DNA of 64,000 nt from Symbiodinium natans. Lineage: Eukaryota > Sar > Dinophyceae > Suessiales > Symbiodiniaceae. Shown here in pieces: positions 32,303 through 42,479 of this stretch. The notes beneath the pieces are model-generated. The model was not told the origin of the DNA. It did no database searches and saw only the letters and a list, made by a program, of their open reading frames with translations. Made by a program: the position numbers and the translations under genes. Position 1 is the stretch's first letter, and each line of letters begins with the position of its first letter. The stretch is from assembly GCA_905221605.1 (NCBI GenBank), contig CAJNDS010002596.1:15001-79000 (forward strand), in the 5' to 3' direction.

Positions 32303-32393
32303 CCTTCATCCACCACGCCATCTTGGCCCCGCTCTCCCTCCTCGGCGCGCGGCCACACAAGTTTCAGCTTGGCGCCCTGAACCCGGGCACAGG
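32303..32393 (+). CDS. Exon candidate (FIHHAILAPLSLLGARPHKF...)
   Basis: Plus strand, acceptor CTACACAG|CC and possible donor CACAGG|GTTTAT. The frame reads FIHHAILAPLSLLGARPHKF followed by QLGALNPGTG; nearly every codon ends in G or C. It lies between a CCCTAAA and a TTTAGGG array. Not recognised. Confidence 0.38.
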
Positions 32394-32413
32394 GTTTATG
32401 GGGTTATGTAGGG

Positions 32414-32701
32414 GGGTTAGGGTTTAGGGTTTAGGGTTTAGGGTTTAGGGTTTAGGGTTTAGGGTTTAGGGTTTAGGGTTTAGGGTTTAGGGTTTAGGGT
32501 TTGGGGTTTAGAGGGTTTGTAGGGTTTGCGGGGTTTGTAAGGTTTGTAGGGTTTGTAGGGTTTGCGGGGTTTGTAGGGTTTATAGGGTTTATAGGGTTTA
32601 TAGGGTTTGTAGGGTTTGTAGGGTTTATTGGGCTTATGGGGTTTATAGGGTTTGTAGGGTTTATAGGGCTTATGGGGTTAGTAGGGTTTGTAGGGTTTAG
32701 C
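32414..32701. repeat. TTTAGGG array grading into TTTGTAGGG / TTTATAGGG 9-mers
   Basis: Twelve TTTAGGG units, then about eighteen nonamers TTTGTAGGG, TTTATAGGG and TTTGCGGGG. The 75- and 102-codon ORFs here are translations of this repeat. Confidence 0.95.
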
Positions 32702-32908
32702 CTTTGGGATGTAGCGCTTTCGAGCTGACTCGGTCCAAGGGTGTAGAGAGGGCTTAGGCTTCTTTGAGCTTGCACACGCCCTGAACCGCACAGAGAAAGC
32801 AAAGCAGAAACCCCCCGAATCGTTCCGAGGCGCTGGGTAGCGAGTTCTGAGGCTTATGCATTGTCGCCCGGCGGCTTTGGTGTTCGGGACTTGTTGCTGA
32901 GGGTTCAC

Positions 32909-33019
32909 CTACCTCTGGAGTAGACCCAGAAAAAAAGGTATATACTTGTTAGGTATAAGTAGCTATAATGGGAACCCAAAACCAAAAAAAATATTAAAGT
33001 ATAGTACTCCAAAGCCCAG
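32909..33019. mobile_element. MITE family A copy 4
   Basis: CTCTGGAGTAGACCCAG to AGTACTCCAAAGCCCAG; close to copies 3 and 5. Confidence 0.8.
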
Positions 33020-33117
33020 TTCAGGGTTTAGCTGTTAGAAGCGCGTGCTGAGCCACCTAGACCCTCCAAAAAGCCCAGCCGAGGCATATGCGAGACACCC
33101 TGCACTGCCACACTCAC

Positions 33118-33162
33118 AAGCAAGTCGCAGTTTCGCCCACGCCGGGCAATGTAGTTCAGTTC
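33118..33162 (-). CDS. Exon candidate with canonical borders, 15 codons
   Basis: Minus-strand acceptor CTTCGCGCAG|GAA and a consensus donor CTT|GTGAGTG bound 45 nt in phase 0: ELNYIARRGRNCDLL. The frame is open well beyond both borders, so it may be a larger exon. Not recognised. Confidence 0.38.
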
Positions 33163-34152
33163 CTGCGCGAAGAGTTTACACCAAGTCTGAAGGAGGGCCC
33201 CAGGGCAGGGTCTAGGCAGCGATGCAGATTTCTTGCATGATTTCGGAGCAGGGAAAGCCACGTGCCACGAGAGCTGAAGGCGACTTACAAAGGCCTTTAC
33301 CCTAGATGGCTAAACCCTTAGGAACCCTGAACCCTAAACCCTAAACCCGAAACCCTAAACATACTCCCACTCCCCCACACACCAGCCCCCTCGATGCCAC
33401 AGCAAGGAAGACAGGAAGCGGCCAGAGCCCTGTATCGAACCCCGGCGCTACTCCTCCTTGCAGATCGCCCGAAGGTGACAAAAGACGTTCCTCTGCTTGA
33501 CAAAGCTCGGGAATGAGGGAAGTAGGCACCCCACATCATCCTTTTAACTAATACTTAAAGTGCATATATATATATATGTGTATATTTATTTATTTATTCT
33601 ATTGCTTATTTACTTATTTAATCAGTTAAATCTAACTTATGTATTTATTCATGTATTTATAGGGGTATATAAGGTACCTTATTCCCTCATTCCCTAACAA
33701 GAACCAAGGGGGTTCTGGTCCCGTGTCGCTATCCTGGGATTCCCAGAAACTGACAAACAGAATGGGCGACAGAACAACTACAACAAGACAGAAGGCCAAA
33801 CCCTGCGTCCTAAGTCCTAAGTCCTAAGTCCTAAGTCCTAAACGCTAAACCCTAAACCCCTGAACCCCGAACCCAAAAAGCCCAATGAACCCAGCTGCGA
33901 GGTGGAGCCGGCATGGAGGGATTTCCGCACCCAGCTACAACCTCACGCTGTGAGCCCATGGCCGGCGGCAGGAGTGTGAGAAGATGGTCTCAGACGAATA
34001 AACTCCAAACCCCAAACCCCAAACCCCAAACCCAAAACCCTAAACCCTAAAGCCTCCGGAAGCTTCAGTTTGTGGGGCTTTCCGGGCTTCCTAAACTCCC
34101 TAGACGCTGAGTTTCTTGGGGATGGGGTGTTTCTGGGCTCGCCTTGGGCTAC

Positions 34153-34193
34153 CTAAGTCGAGGATGGCCCTTGAAACCTTCTCAAACATATTC
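34153..34193 (-). CDS. Exon candidate with strong acceptor
   Basis: A (CCCTAAA)9 array, read TTTAGGG in the sense direction, is followed by TTTTTTTCTCAG|G, the best pyrimidine-tract acceptor in the window. The 41-nt frame reads NMFEKVSRAILDL and ends at a donor CTTAG|GTAGCCC. Not recognised. Confidence 0.42.
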
Positions 34194-34205
34194 CTGAGAA
34201 AAAAA

Positions 34206-34269
34206 GCCCTAAACCCTAAACCCTAAACCCTAAACCCTAAACCCTAAACCCTAAACCCTAAACCCTAAA
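34206..34269. repeat. (CCCTAAA)9 array
   Basis: Nine perfect units immediately next to the exon candidate at 34153-34193. Confidence 0.97.
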
Positions 34270-34376
34270 ATGTCCCAAGGGCCTACCGAGAAGTGGAGAA
34301 CGCACAGGTTTTTCAGGATTTGGGAAGCGCCATCCGAGACCCGACAGGAATCCTAAGCCCTCTCTAGGAGCTGGAG

Positions 34377-34449
34377 GTTTAGGGTTTAGGGTTTAGGGTT
34401 TAGGGTTTAGGGTTTAGGGTTTAGGGTTTAGGGTTTAGGGTTTAGGGTT
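34377..34449. repeat. (TTTAGGG)10 array
   Basis: Ten units; with 34206-34269 it encloses a 107-bp island whose best plus frame reads RAYREVENAQVFQDLGSAIR before a stop. Confidence 0.97.
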
Positions 34450-35237
34450 CGGGTCTAGTCAGGGCATACGCCATAGAAGCAGACCCATGTCGAGCCCACA
34501 GAAATCCTCCCAGGGAAAAATCGAAGCCCTACTCTCCTAGTTGCGTACGGACCCCGCAAAAACGTTTAAAAAATATGATCCCTATGTTACCCTTGTGAGG
34601 CAACAACAATTTCACTTTTCATATTTTGTGTTTTTTTTTGCGGGGGATGGGGGGGTTCTTAAGCAATTCGTAGTTCTTGGAGGCTCATAGGGACTTATGG
34701 TGATTTCCGAAAATAGGGGTACCCTTGTAGGGGGATCCCTTTAAAAGGGACTCTATTCTATTTGGGTATAGAAGGGGTACCCCCTAACCTTACCTTAGGG
34801 TTTAGGGTTTAGTGTTCAGGGTAGCTTTTAAATAGGGTATCTATAGCTATGATGGGTCATAGCCTTATTTAGGGCACCTTTCACCCTACTGAAAAGTATC
34901 CATGAGCCTTACACCCTAAACCCTAAACCCTACTGATCCTGAGGCTCCCAGCAGAACAGAAGAACCGGCCCTTCCAGAACCACTGTGGAGCAGGACCAGA
35001 GGACGTAGCCCAGCCACGTCCAGCCTGGGCTTTTGGGGTTTAGGATTAGGGTTTAGGGTTTAGGGTTTAGGGTTTCAGGGGGTTTCGGGCCATAGGGTTT
35101 AGGGCTGAAGGGCTTAAGGTTCAAGGGTTTAGGGTTTAGGGAGGGTTTAGGGTTTAAGGGTTGAGGGTTTAGGGATTGGATGCCTAGGAACAGAAGGGGC
35201 CTTTGTTCCTGGACAACCGAATGACCATAGGGTCAGT

Positions 35238-35360
35238 GAGGAAGGTGGGGGGGTTCATGCGGGTAGGTACCTAGGGAACCTTGGGGAAGCTTGGGGAGCC
35301 TTAGGCAGTAGTGGGGAGTATGAGAGAGCCTTGGGTTACATACCCGCCTTGAACCCCCAA
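35238..35360. mobile_element. Dispersed element family Z, copy 1
   Basis: GGGTAGGTACCTAGGGAACC, GGGAGCCTTAGGCAGTAGTG. The element at 47253-47366 is the same family in reverse orientation. Confidence 0.6.
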
Positions 35361-35625
35361 CCAAGGCAACCAAGGAGGGTAACTTAAGATTCGGTGTCAA
35401 GGGATCGGCCCTAGCGTCGCACTCCTTGAAGACAGGCATAAACCGCAAACCATAAAGCAGGGTTTAGGATTGAGTTGAGGCCGAGGCCCAACAAGCCCTC
35501 TTTACGGTTCCAGATTTCAGTTTAAAGTTTAGGCTTTAGGGTTTTAGGTGGTCAGACGAGTTGGTAGAGGTCTCTAGGCTTAAGGGTTTAGGGTTTAGGG
35601 TCTTGGCTTCAGGCACCTCTTCTAC

Positions 35626-35688
35626 CTGAGCATCCCGACTGGCACAGCCGAGCCCCATCGCAACCAACATCAGAGCGCGGAAGAGGAT
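35626..35688 (-). CDS. Exon candidate with a hydrophobic segment, 21 codons
   Basis: Minus-strand acceptor CCTTGCTCAG|ATC and donor GCTCAG|GTAGAAG bound 63 nt in phase 0: ILFRALMLVAMGLGCASRDA then Q. It resembles a signal peptide or membrane segment. Not recognised. Confidence 0.4.
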
Positions 35689-35710
35689 CTGAGCAAGGGG
35701 CTTGAGGTCT

Positions 35711-35832
35711 TAGGTAGGGGATAGGATAATGGGACCCTTGGGGAGATAGACCCTCTGAACAAGGTCCCTGTTTAAGAGAGCCACAAGAGGGTTCAGAAGG
35801 GGTCCCGTTTAAGGGTCCCCCTTATTCTACGA
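35711..35832. mobile_element. MITE family F copy 2
   Basis: GGGGATAGGATAATGGGACC to AAGGGTCCCCCTTATTCTAC. Confidence 0.8.
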
Positions 35833-35931
35833 GGGGGTTTAGAGGTCGAAGTGTGCGACCTTGAAGCAATTCTCTGTACTAAGGATAAAGAGTTCAGAAC
35901 GACTGGCCTTGGACGAGCATTTGCTCTACAT

Positions 35932-36069
35932 GCCCTAAACCCTAAACCCTAAACCCTAAACCCTAAACCCTTAACCCCTAAACCCTAAACCCTAACCCTA
36001 AACCCTAAACCCTAAACCCTAAACCCTAAACCCTAAACCCTAAACCCTAAACCCTAAACCCTAAACCCT
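35932..36069. repeat. (CCCTAAA)19 array
   Basis: About nineteen units with two single-base slips. Confidence 0.97.
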
Positions 36070-36214
36070 GAGTCGCATCGGATCTCTGAGATTGGCGTGC
36101 GAGGTTTAGCTAGGGCTTATGGGTTCAGGGCACGCTGTTTCAGCAACAAGTAGCCAATAACCAAGTCAAAAACAAAGGTTAAACTTTACCATTCCTACTG
36201 CATAAGGTTCTTAG

Positions 36215-36377
36215 TCTCTTGCGGGAAGAGCTGGACTTCAACGTTGTCTGCGGCCCTACATATAGCTCTTTGGCGGGACATGAGTTGGTATTTACCCCGA
36301 GGAAGTCGAAAAAAGGGTACCCCTATGCGTTCTGTACCGAAGCAGCTTTGGCCGTTGTTTTCTCCCGTGCAGACTAA
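36215..36377 (+). CDS. Exon candidate, faintly like orotate phosphoribosyltransferase
   Basis: Plus-strand acceptor GGTTCTTAG|T opens a frame LLREELDFNVVCGPTYSSLA that ends with TAA at 36375-36377. Its FNVVCGPTY and a later KKGYPYAF recall the FDVLFGPAYKG and PYxFNRKE stretches of orotate phosphoribosyltransferases (pyrimidine synthesis), but the spacing is short and the last residues do not fit. Another plus frame is also open. Treat the function as a hint only. Confidence 0.28.
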
Positions 36378-36424
36378 ACCATGGATGGAGGTACTCGGTC
36401 TCTTGTTCCGCTTTTGTTTATGTT

Positions 36425-36505
36425 CTCTCTCTCTCTCTCTCTATTGACGAAAAGAGAACGAAATAGAAAGACACAGAGGGAGAGAGAGAGAGAGAGAGAG
36501 AGAAA
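36425..36505. repeat. Inverted CT / AG microsatellites
   Basis: (TC)n at 36425-36443 and (AG)n at 36478-36503, 35 bp apart, could form a hairpin. A longer (CTCTCG/CT)n tract lies at 37998-38074. Confidence 0.9.
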
Positions 36506-36854
36506 AAGGTCTCTTAAACCCTGTTCTCCCATCTTACCCTAAACCACTGGCCTCGAGTGACACTTTTATGGCAGATCCTTGGAGGAGTAGGGTACTTTCC
36601 TGAAGACGCTGGGCCCTACAAACTCGGAACCCGAACCCTCTACGTATGTAACGTCGGGCTTTGTCGTTACAAAAGGGCCCTGCACGAAAAAAAACAAAAA
36701 ACACACCTAAACCCCAAACCCTGAACCCTACACCCGAATATTACAAGCCCAAAACCCGAAACCCTAAACTCTGAACCCTAGACCCTAAAGCCCTGAGCCA
36801 AAAACTTCCCCCCTAAACCCTAGCCCTAAACCCGAAACCCTAAGCCCCAACCTT

Positions 36855-36926
36855 CTAGTAGCCTAGGGCCACGGCAAAGAGCAGGAGTGTGCTGAATAAC
36901 CCGCTGGGGTCGATGAAGAGATCATC
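36855..36926 (-). CDS. Candidate C-terminal exon with a membrane tail, 24 codons
   Basis: Minus-strand acceptor TTTTTTGCCCAG|GAT starts the phase-0 frame DDLFIDPSGLFSTLLLFAVA, then LGY and TAG at 36855-36857. A C-terminal hydrophobic segment is clear. A TTTGGGG/TTTAGGG array lies upstream and CCCTAAA sequence downstream. A similar start (TTTGCCCAG then DLFIPTRIKELHG) occurs on the minus strand near 6740-6705, perhaps a related exon. Confidence 0.43.
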   Translation of the reverse strand, partial: DDLFIDPSGLFSTLLLFAVALGY

Positions 36927-37412
36927 CTGGGCAAAAAAGGAGGGGTTTGGGGTTTGGGGTTTGGGGTTTGGGGTTTGGGGTTTGGGGTTTGGGGTTTAGG
37001 GTTTAGGGTTTAGGGTTTAATTAGGGTTTAGGCCCTACAACCGAAACTAGGAGCTTCCTGGGAAATTACGACCAGGGTTTGGGGTTTCCGGTTCAGGGTC
37101 CTTAGGTGATAACTACAGTACCCTGAATCAGTAGATAGATAGGGCTAAACCCTAAACCCTAAAGCCTAAGCCCAAAGCCCTAAACCATAAACCCTAAATG
37201 TATAGGGCAGGGTCATCCTTGGCGCGGCATTCAGTACTTAGTCTTTCTTAAGTCCCAGAACCCTCAAGCCTAAACCCTAGACCCTAAATCTTAGAGTAGT
37301 TACAAGGTCCCTCAGTAGTCTGGGCCCTTAACAGGGTACCCCGTATATACCCCGTATAGACCCTACACAAATTCAGGGGCCCATACATTAAAAGGAGGCC
37401 AGGGACCACATT

Positions 37413-37560
37413 GGTGTTACGATAATAGGGGACCCCTAAGAGAGACCCCCAAAATAGTAGGATTCCCTTATAACAAGGACCCCGATAAAGGGGTTCAGGG
37501 TTCAGGGTTAGGGTTTAGGGTTTCGGGTTTAAAGTACCCCTAATTTCAGAAACCCCCAAA
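37413..37560. mobile_element. Element family V copy with telomere-type insert
   Basis: Shares TTACGATAATA, GACCCCT, ATAGTAGGAT, CCCTTATAA and GAAACCCCC with 48461-48559. Bases of about 37490-37531 are TTTAGGG-like and absent from that copy. Confidence 0.65.
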
Positions 37561-38036
37561 TCGTGCTATGTGAACTTGTGCTGTTTGTGGGGTTTGGCTT
37601 CTTTTTCTATTATGCGCCTAAGGGTTCAGGTCTTTTAGGGTTTAGAATCTAGAGGGTTTTAGGGTCTATAGGGTTAAGGGGTTTAGGGTTTAGGGCTAGA
37701 GTTTAGGGTTTAGGGTTTAGGGTTTAGAGTTCGAGGGTTCGAGGGTTCAGCTTTGGCTTCGGCCCTGCGCAGGGCTCCTTGTAGGGTTTCAGGGTTTGGG
37801 CTTTGCCGTCCCTAAACCTTACAGGCTTAGGGGTTCGGATCTTGCCCTGAAGCCTCACAACCCAAAGCTTGAAATAGCAGCAGTCGTTGCGACTACCCAG
37901 GTCAGCTAGCATCAAACTCCAGGCCATCGTCATTACGACTACTGCTCACACTAAGTCCGAAAGCCTAAATCCTAAACCCGAACCCCAAACCCTACTCTCT
38001 TTCGCTCTCTCGCTCTCTCTCTCTCTCGCTCTCTCG

Positions 38037-38081
<45 letters not shown>

Positions 38082-38633
38082 CGCAGCTTTAGCTGCTTAA
38101 AAGGGCCTACTTAAAGGGTCTATAATATGACCTTATGGATAGGATTTAGAGGGTTTGGGGATTTAGGGGTTAATCAGGGATGATAGGAATGGTTAAGGGT
38201 TTTGGGGGCTTTGGGTCTGGGTTTTGGGTCTTGGTATTGGGGTTTAGGATTCTGCGTCGGACAGCTGTTGTTGTAAGCCGCTCACGGCCACGGCACGTGC
38301 AGCGTGGAAGATTCCCGGCCGGGCCACCTGGCAGGCGGCTGCAGTTTTGGTACTCCGGGGGTTTGGTGGTTTCGGAACCCTAAACCCTAAATTGCGGTTT
38401 AGGGTTTAGGGCTGTTTCAGTAAGCTTAGGCTGCGAAGTTTGGGATGAATCCATGAAGGGCTCAGGCTTTAGGGTTTAGGGTTTCGGGTCTGGGGTTTAG
38501 GGCTTGGTGCAAGTAGAATATGCGGTGGGCAGCGATAGATCTCATTTGTTGCGACTTTCTTTTCGGGACACTCATAGCCCTACTTTGGGTAGCCATGAAA
38601 TTAACCTTCAAGCAGCCATGCGTGGTAGTTTAC

Positions 38634-38659
38634 CTGCAGCTTTGCCTTTGGCCTGCTTC
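38634..38659 (-). CDS. Possible 26-nt microexon
   Basis: Minus strand: the last unit of a TTTAGGG array gives the acceptor TTTAG|GAAG, and CTGCAG|GTAAAC is a good donor. The peptide would read KQAKGKAA. Very short; the plus strand is open through it. Confidence 0.2.
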
Positions 38660-38979
38660 CTAAACCCTAAACCCTAAACCCTAAACCCTAAACCCTAAAC
38701 CCTCAAGTCCATTGCCTTCCTCCCAAGCCCTGAAAACCCTTTTTTGTTTTAAATTCATTGCCTTCATGCAGGCGCACCTCATGGGTTTCCCTACTTACCC
38801 ATAGAGGGTTTAGGGTTTAGGATTACCCCGCCTGCTAGGTTCCCCTGTGAAACAACCTTAGTTAGGACTAATTATCCTAAATAGCCTGAACTGGCCTTTT
38901 CTTCCCTAAGGATGTTTTTTTTTAAGCTAAGGGTTTAGGCTTAGGGTACATACTAAGCCTCAAACACTGAACTGGAAAC

Positions 38980-40240
38980 CCCGAAGACCTAAACAAATAA
39001 TCCGCGAAAAGCCCTAAACCCTACACCTTGAACCCCCGAAACCCTAAACCCCTAAACCGTAAACCTTCAACCTTAAAACCCTGAAAAACCCTAAACCCTA
39101 CACCTTAAAGCCTTAAACCCCCTAAACCCTGAACCTTTAAATTCTGAAACCCCTAAACCCTTAACCCTTAACCCCAAAACCCTAAAACCCCGAACAACCC
39201 TGAGCCCTAAAGCTTAAACCCGAAAAGCCCGTAAACGCTACACCTTGAAACCCTGAAAACCGTCCAAAGCCTAAGCCCTAAACCTTACACCCCAAGCCCT
39301 AAACCTTCAAACCCCGAAGCCCCCTGAACCTCAACCCCTGAAAACCTCGAAACCCTAAGCCCTGAATCAGCCCTGAAAACCCGCTGAACACTGAAAACTG
39401 AAAACCCTTAAACCCTAAACCCTAAATCCTAAACCCGGAACCACTTGGAACCCTCGCAAAAAATTACACTTTTAGCTGTTTCTTAGGGATTATAATACCC
39501 TGACAACCCTAAACCTTAAACCCTTAAAACCCCTAAGCGCTAAACCCTGAAAACCCTTAAGCCCTATACAATGAAAACCCTAAAACTCTTAAACCCTGAA
39601 AACCTAAACCTTCAACCCTGAAAAACCATAGGGTAATTTGATGGGGTATTTGGTGTTGGGGTTTGGGGTTTAGGGTGGTTCAGATGCCCCTAAACCATAC
39701 ACCCCTGAAAAGGAATTTCGGCGCCGAGGGATGAGGAAGCCCCAACCCTTCCTCGCGCAAGCTCCAGAAAACCCTAAATCCTAAACTAAACCCAAAACCC
39801 TAATGTTTAGGAGTTTAAGGGTCTTGCGGAACCTTTGTAAAAATTGACATGCTCAACATTGCCATTGGGCTTTGGATACAACAAAAAGTCAGGCGCAGTG
39901 AGTTCCTAAATCCAGACACCAAGCACCCTACACTCCGTAAACCCTGAGGTCTTGCATTTTTTTTGTGACGAAAGGGTTTGGGCAATGATGCTCTGCACGA
40001 AATAGGGCTCCCATCGGTTTTTGACTAGCAGCCCCTACCGGTGCGGACCATCTTCGATTGATCATAGGGGTGTCGCTTTAGGGTGAGCCCCTATGACTGT
40101 CCGAGGAAAACTTCTGAAGCCCAGACAGCATGCAACATCAAGTCGGATCTACATGAGGTTTGTCCGATGCTCATTTTAGGGCTTTTAAAGGGACTTTTCG
40201 GTGGCTAGAGCACTTCGAGCCTTTGGCTTTTTTCGTGCCT
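38980..40240. other. Degenerate CCCTAAA field and unique downstream flank of the ankyrin gene
   Basis: From 38,980 to 39,630 nearly every line is diverged CCTAAACCC/CCTGAAAACCC with no regular array. From 39,800 to 40,240 the sequence is unique and repeat-poor, probably the 3' flank of the ankyrin gene. One piece of element family N is near 39450. No gene seen. Confidence 0.6.
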
Positions 40241-40247
40241 GGCCGCG

Positions 40248-40326
40248 TTAGCTGTCAGCAAGCATCAATCTTCCTGTGGCCTCGGAAGATGCCTGCATCA
40301 GATGGCCGGACTCGTGCTCCAAGTTC
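40248..40326 (-). pseudogene. Out-of-frame ankyrin-repeat remnant after the stop codon
   Basis: Directly after the stop of the ankyrin ORF another frame reads GHLMQASSEATGRLMLADS, which lines up with the ankyrin unit ALMHASSAAHADIARLLAKA just upstream. A frameshift or small deletion appears to have cut the last repeat off. Confidence 0.4.
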
Positions 40327-41040
40327 TTAAGCCTTCGCCAGCAAACGTGCAATGTCCGCGTGGGCCGCGGAAGATGCGTGCATGAGGGCGTTCCGGTCGC
40401 CACAGTCCCGCAAGTTCTTGTCAGCACCCGCGTCCAGCAGCAACCGAAGAACCTCGATGTGGCCCTTGCCAGATGCGTGCATGAGAGCTGTCCCGCCCAA
40501 TATGTTCTGCAAGTTCTTGTCCGCACGGGCGTCCAGCAGCGAACGTACAATCTCGACGTGGCCCTCGCAAGATGCGCGTATGAGAGCGGTCTGCCCGAAC
40601 CTGTTCTGCAAGTTCCTGTCGGCGCCAGCGTCGAGCAGCAAACGTACACACTCGCCGTGGCCCCTTGAAGATGCCAGCATGAGAGCAGTCTGGTGTGAAT
40701 ACCTGTCCCAGATGTTACGGTCCTTGTCGACACCAGCTGCCAGCAGCGCGCGGCCCACTTCCACGTGGCCTGCATCGGCAAAATGCTCAAGAAACTCGAG
40801 CTCAGCCTGAAGCATTTGCACTGGGTCCAGGGCGGAGAGCAGAACTAGCTGCAGGTCAACCGGCTCAACTAGAAGAGCACCATCCTCCAAGCAGACGCCT
40901 TCCTTTAGGAGCTGCTGAAGGCGGACTGGGAAGCCATGCCGGCTTCGAAGGTGGCACTTCAAGCCCATCACGTCTTCGAAGGTGTCGCCTGCGGGCACTT
41001 CAGTCAGCTTTTGCCCGGAGACGCTCCAAACGCATAGCAT
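40327..41040 (-). CDS. Ubiquitin-like / ankyrin-repeat protein, 237 residues
   Basis: The ORF continues upstream to 41148, but the ATG at 41040 gives MLCVWSVSGQKLTEVPAGDT, the start I associate with many Symbiodiniaceae ankyrin proteins, and is preferred. Residues 1 to about 72 form a ubiquitin-like region (SVSGQKL...LKCHLRSRHGFP...LQQLL). From about residue 90, four to five ankyrin units follow with the marks TALM.AS..GH.E.VR.LLDAGAD.NLQN. Codons are GC-rich and there is no intron or telomere-type repeat inside, as in retroposed or single-exon genes. Ankyrin domains bind partner proteins; the substrate is unknown. Downstream an extra repeat is left out of frame. Confidence 0.82.
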   Translation of the reverse strand: MLCVWSVSGQKLTEVPAGDTFEDVMGLKCHLRSRHGFPVRLQQLLKEGVCLEDGALLVEPVDLQLVLLSALDPVQMLQAELEFLEHFADAGHVEVGRALLAAGVDKDRNIWDRYSHQTALMLASSRGHGECVRLLLDAGADRNLQNRFGQTALIRASCEGHVEIVRSLLDARADKNLQNILGGTALMHASGKGHIEVLRLLLDAGADKNLRDCGDRNALMHASSAAHADIARLLAKA

Positions 41041-41382
41041 GGCGTGGACTTGCAGGGCTTCCCGGTAAATGTCGAGAGACGTGCCTGCCTGAAGCAAGAG
41101 ATGAAAGCTACACGGCTGCAGGCAGAATTGTTGAAGCAAAATATGCAAGTCGGGTGCATTTGTGATTATCTTGGAGCGGATAGGGGGCTGGGACTGTGCA
41201 GGAGAGAATGGTGCCCCCCTTGTAAGCCCCCAATGTAGCAGAATCCCGTTTGCAAGGAGCGCCTTTAAAAATAATGCTGTAGTTTAAGCGTTCGGGGTTT
41301 ATCATCCTGAAACTCTAAAAACCCTATACTCTAAACCCTAAACCCTGAACCCTAAATCCTGAACCCTGGCCAGGAGTGAAAC

Positions 41383-41454
41383 CTGATCCGCACAGGCCTG
41401 GAGCAGGGTCGTGACGATGGCGAGGGTGAGAAATCCCATCTGACGGAGCAACAT
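41383..41454 (-). CDS. Candidate first exon with signal peptide, 24 codons
   Basis: ATG at 41454 opens MLLRQMGFLTLAIVTTLLQA followed by CADQ, a typical signal peptide with a hydrophobic core and small residues before the likely cleavage site. A donor GATCAG|GTTTCA closes it in phase 0. The next exon was not found; the ankyrin gene lies downstream on the same strand and could sit in this gene's intron. Confidence 0.4.
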
Positions 41455-42039
41455 TCTATTGAAAGAAGTTTGGGTTTAGGGCCTATAGTCCATGGGGTTT
41501 AGGGTTTAGGGTTTCAGGGTTTTGCATGTACAAATGAAGCGCTCAGTGTTCGGGACAGAGGGTGTAAGGGAACTTGACCCTCATAAAAAGAGATCGGCAC
41601 CACTAGCGGGCTTAGAGTGCCAACCACATGAAGCGTCAAAGGTTCACATTCCACACGCCTGAGTCGGTTTAAGGCTTAGGGGTTAGGACAGGGTAGATGA
41701 TCGCAACTTGCAAACCTCTCAAGGTGAGAGCTTAGCGCTCAGAATCATACCAGAGACTGCCACTCCTGTGTTAAGGGAGGTGGGCTGAACACGGGCCAAT
41801 AATCTTGAATGAGTTTGGTACCTAGAGCATAAAGGGCAAAATGTCCCAAAGAGCTCCGGAACGTTAAAGCTGGAACATACCATCCCGTTCTCTATACCCT
41901 AGCATCCGCTGAAACCCAAGAACCCTCAACCCTAAACCGTAAACCCTAAACCCTAAACCCTATGTTTGAGCAACCCTCTTGCTTCGTCGGGCACGGGCGC
42001 GTGCACAATGGGGCTGGGAGTTCTGAGCCCCTAAACCCC

Positions 42040-42425
42040 TAAACCCCAAACCCCAAACCATAAACCCTAAACCCCAAACCGCAAACCCTAAACCCCTAAA
42101 CCCCAAAGCCCCACACTACCAAAACCCTAAACCCTAAACCCCAAACCCTAAACCCCAAACCATAAACCCTAAACCCCAAACCGCAAACCCTAAACCCCCT
42201 AAACCCCAAAGCGGCACACTACCTAACCCCTAAACCCTAAACCCCAAACCATGAACCCTACACCCCAAACCGCAAACCCTAAACCCCTAAACCCCAAAAC
42301 CCCACACTACCAAAACCCTAAACCCCAAACCGCAAACCTTGAACCCCTAAACCCCAAAGCCCCACACTACCAAAACCCTAAACCCCAAACCGCAAACCCT
42401 AAACCCCTAAACCCCAAAGCCCCAG
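42040..42425. repeat. Higher-order repeat of CCCTAAA variants
   Basis: A block of CCCTAAACCCC, CCCAAACCGCAAACC and CCCCAAAGCC ending CACACTACC recurs about four times (ends near 42110, 42213, 42311, 42371). The 76-codon ORF here is repeat translation. Confidence 0.9.
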
Positions 42426-42428
42426 TAC

Positions 42429-42479
42429 CTCCCCGAGGTTCAGCCGGGGCAGGTAGAAGCTCAACTGGTGGCGGGACAT
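42429..42479 (-). CDS. Exon candidate (MSRHQLSFYLPRLNLGE)
   Basis: Minus strand. ATG at 42479 follows directly on CCCTAAACCCT; 17 codons MSRHQLSFYLPRLNLGE end at a donor GGGGAG|GTACTG. An internal acceptor GCCACCAG|TTG is an alternative. Third positions are almost all G or C. Not recognised. Confidence 0.35.

Noticed and set aside
32494-32802. 102-codon minus ORF of Asn-Pro-Thr-Asn-Pro repeats
   Set aside because: Direct translation of the TTTGTAGGG/TTTATAGGG nonamer array.
40248-40790. 180-codon minus ORF overlapping the ankyrin gene
   Set aside because: Shadow frame of the ankyrin ORF; only its last part (after the true stop) is meaningful, as a frame-shifted repeat remnant.
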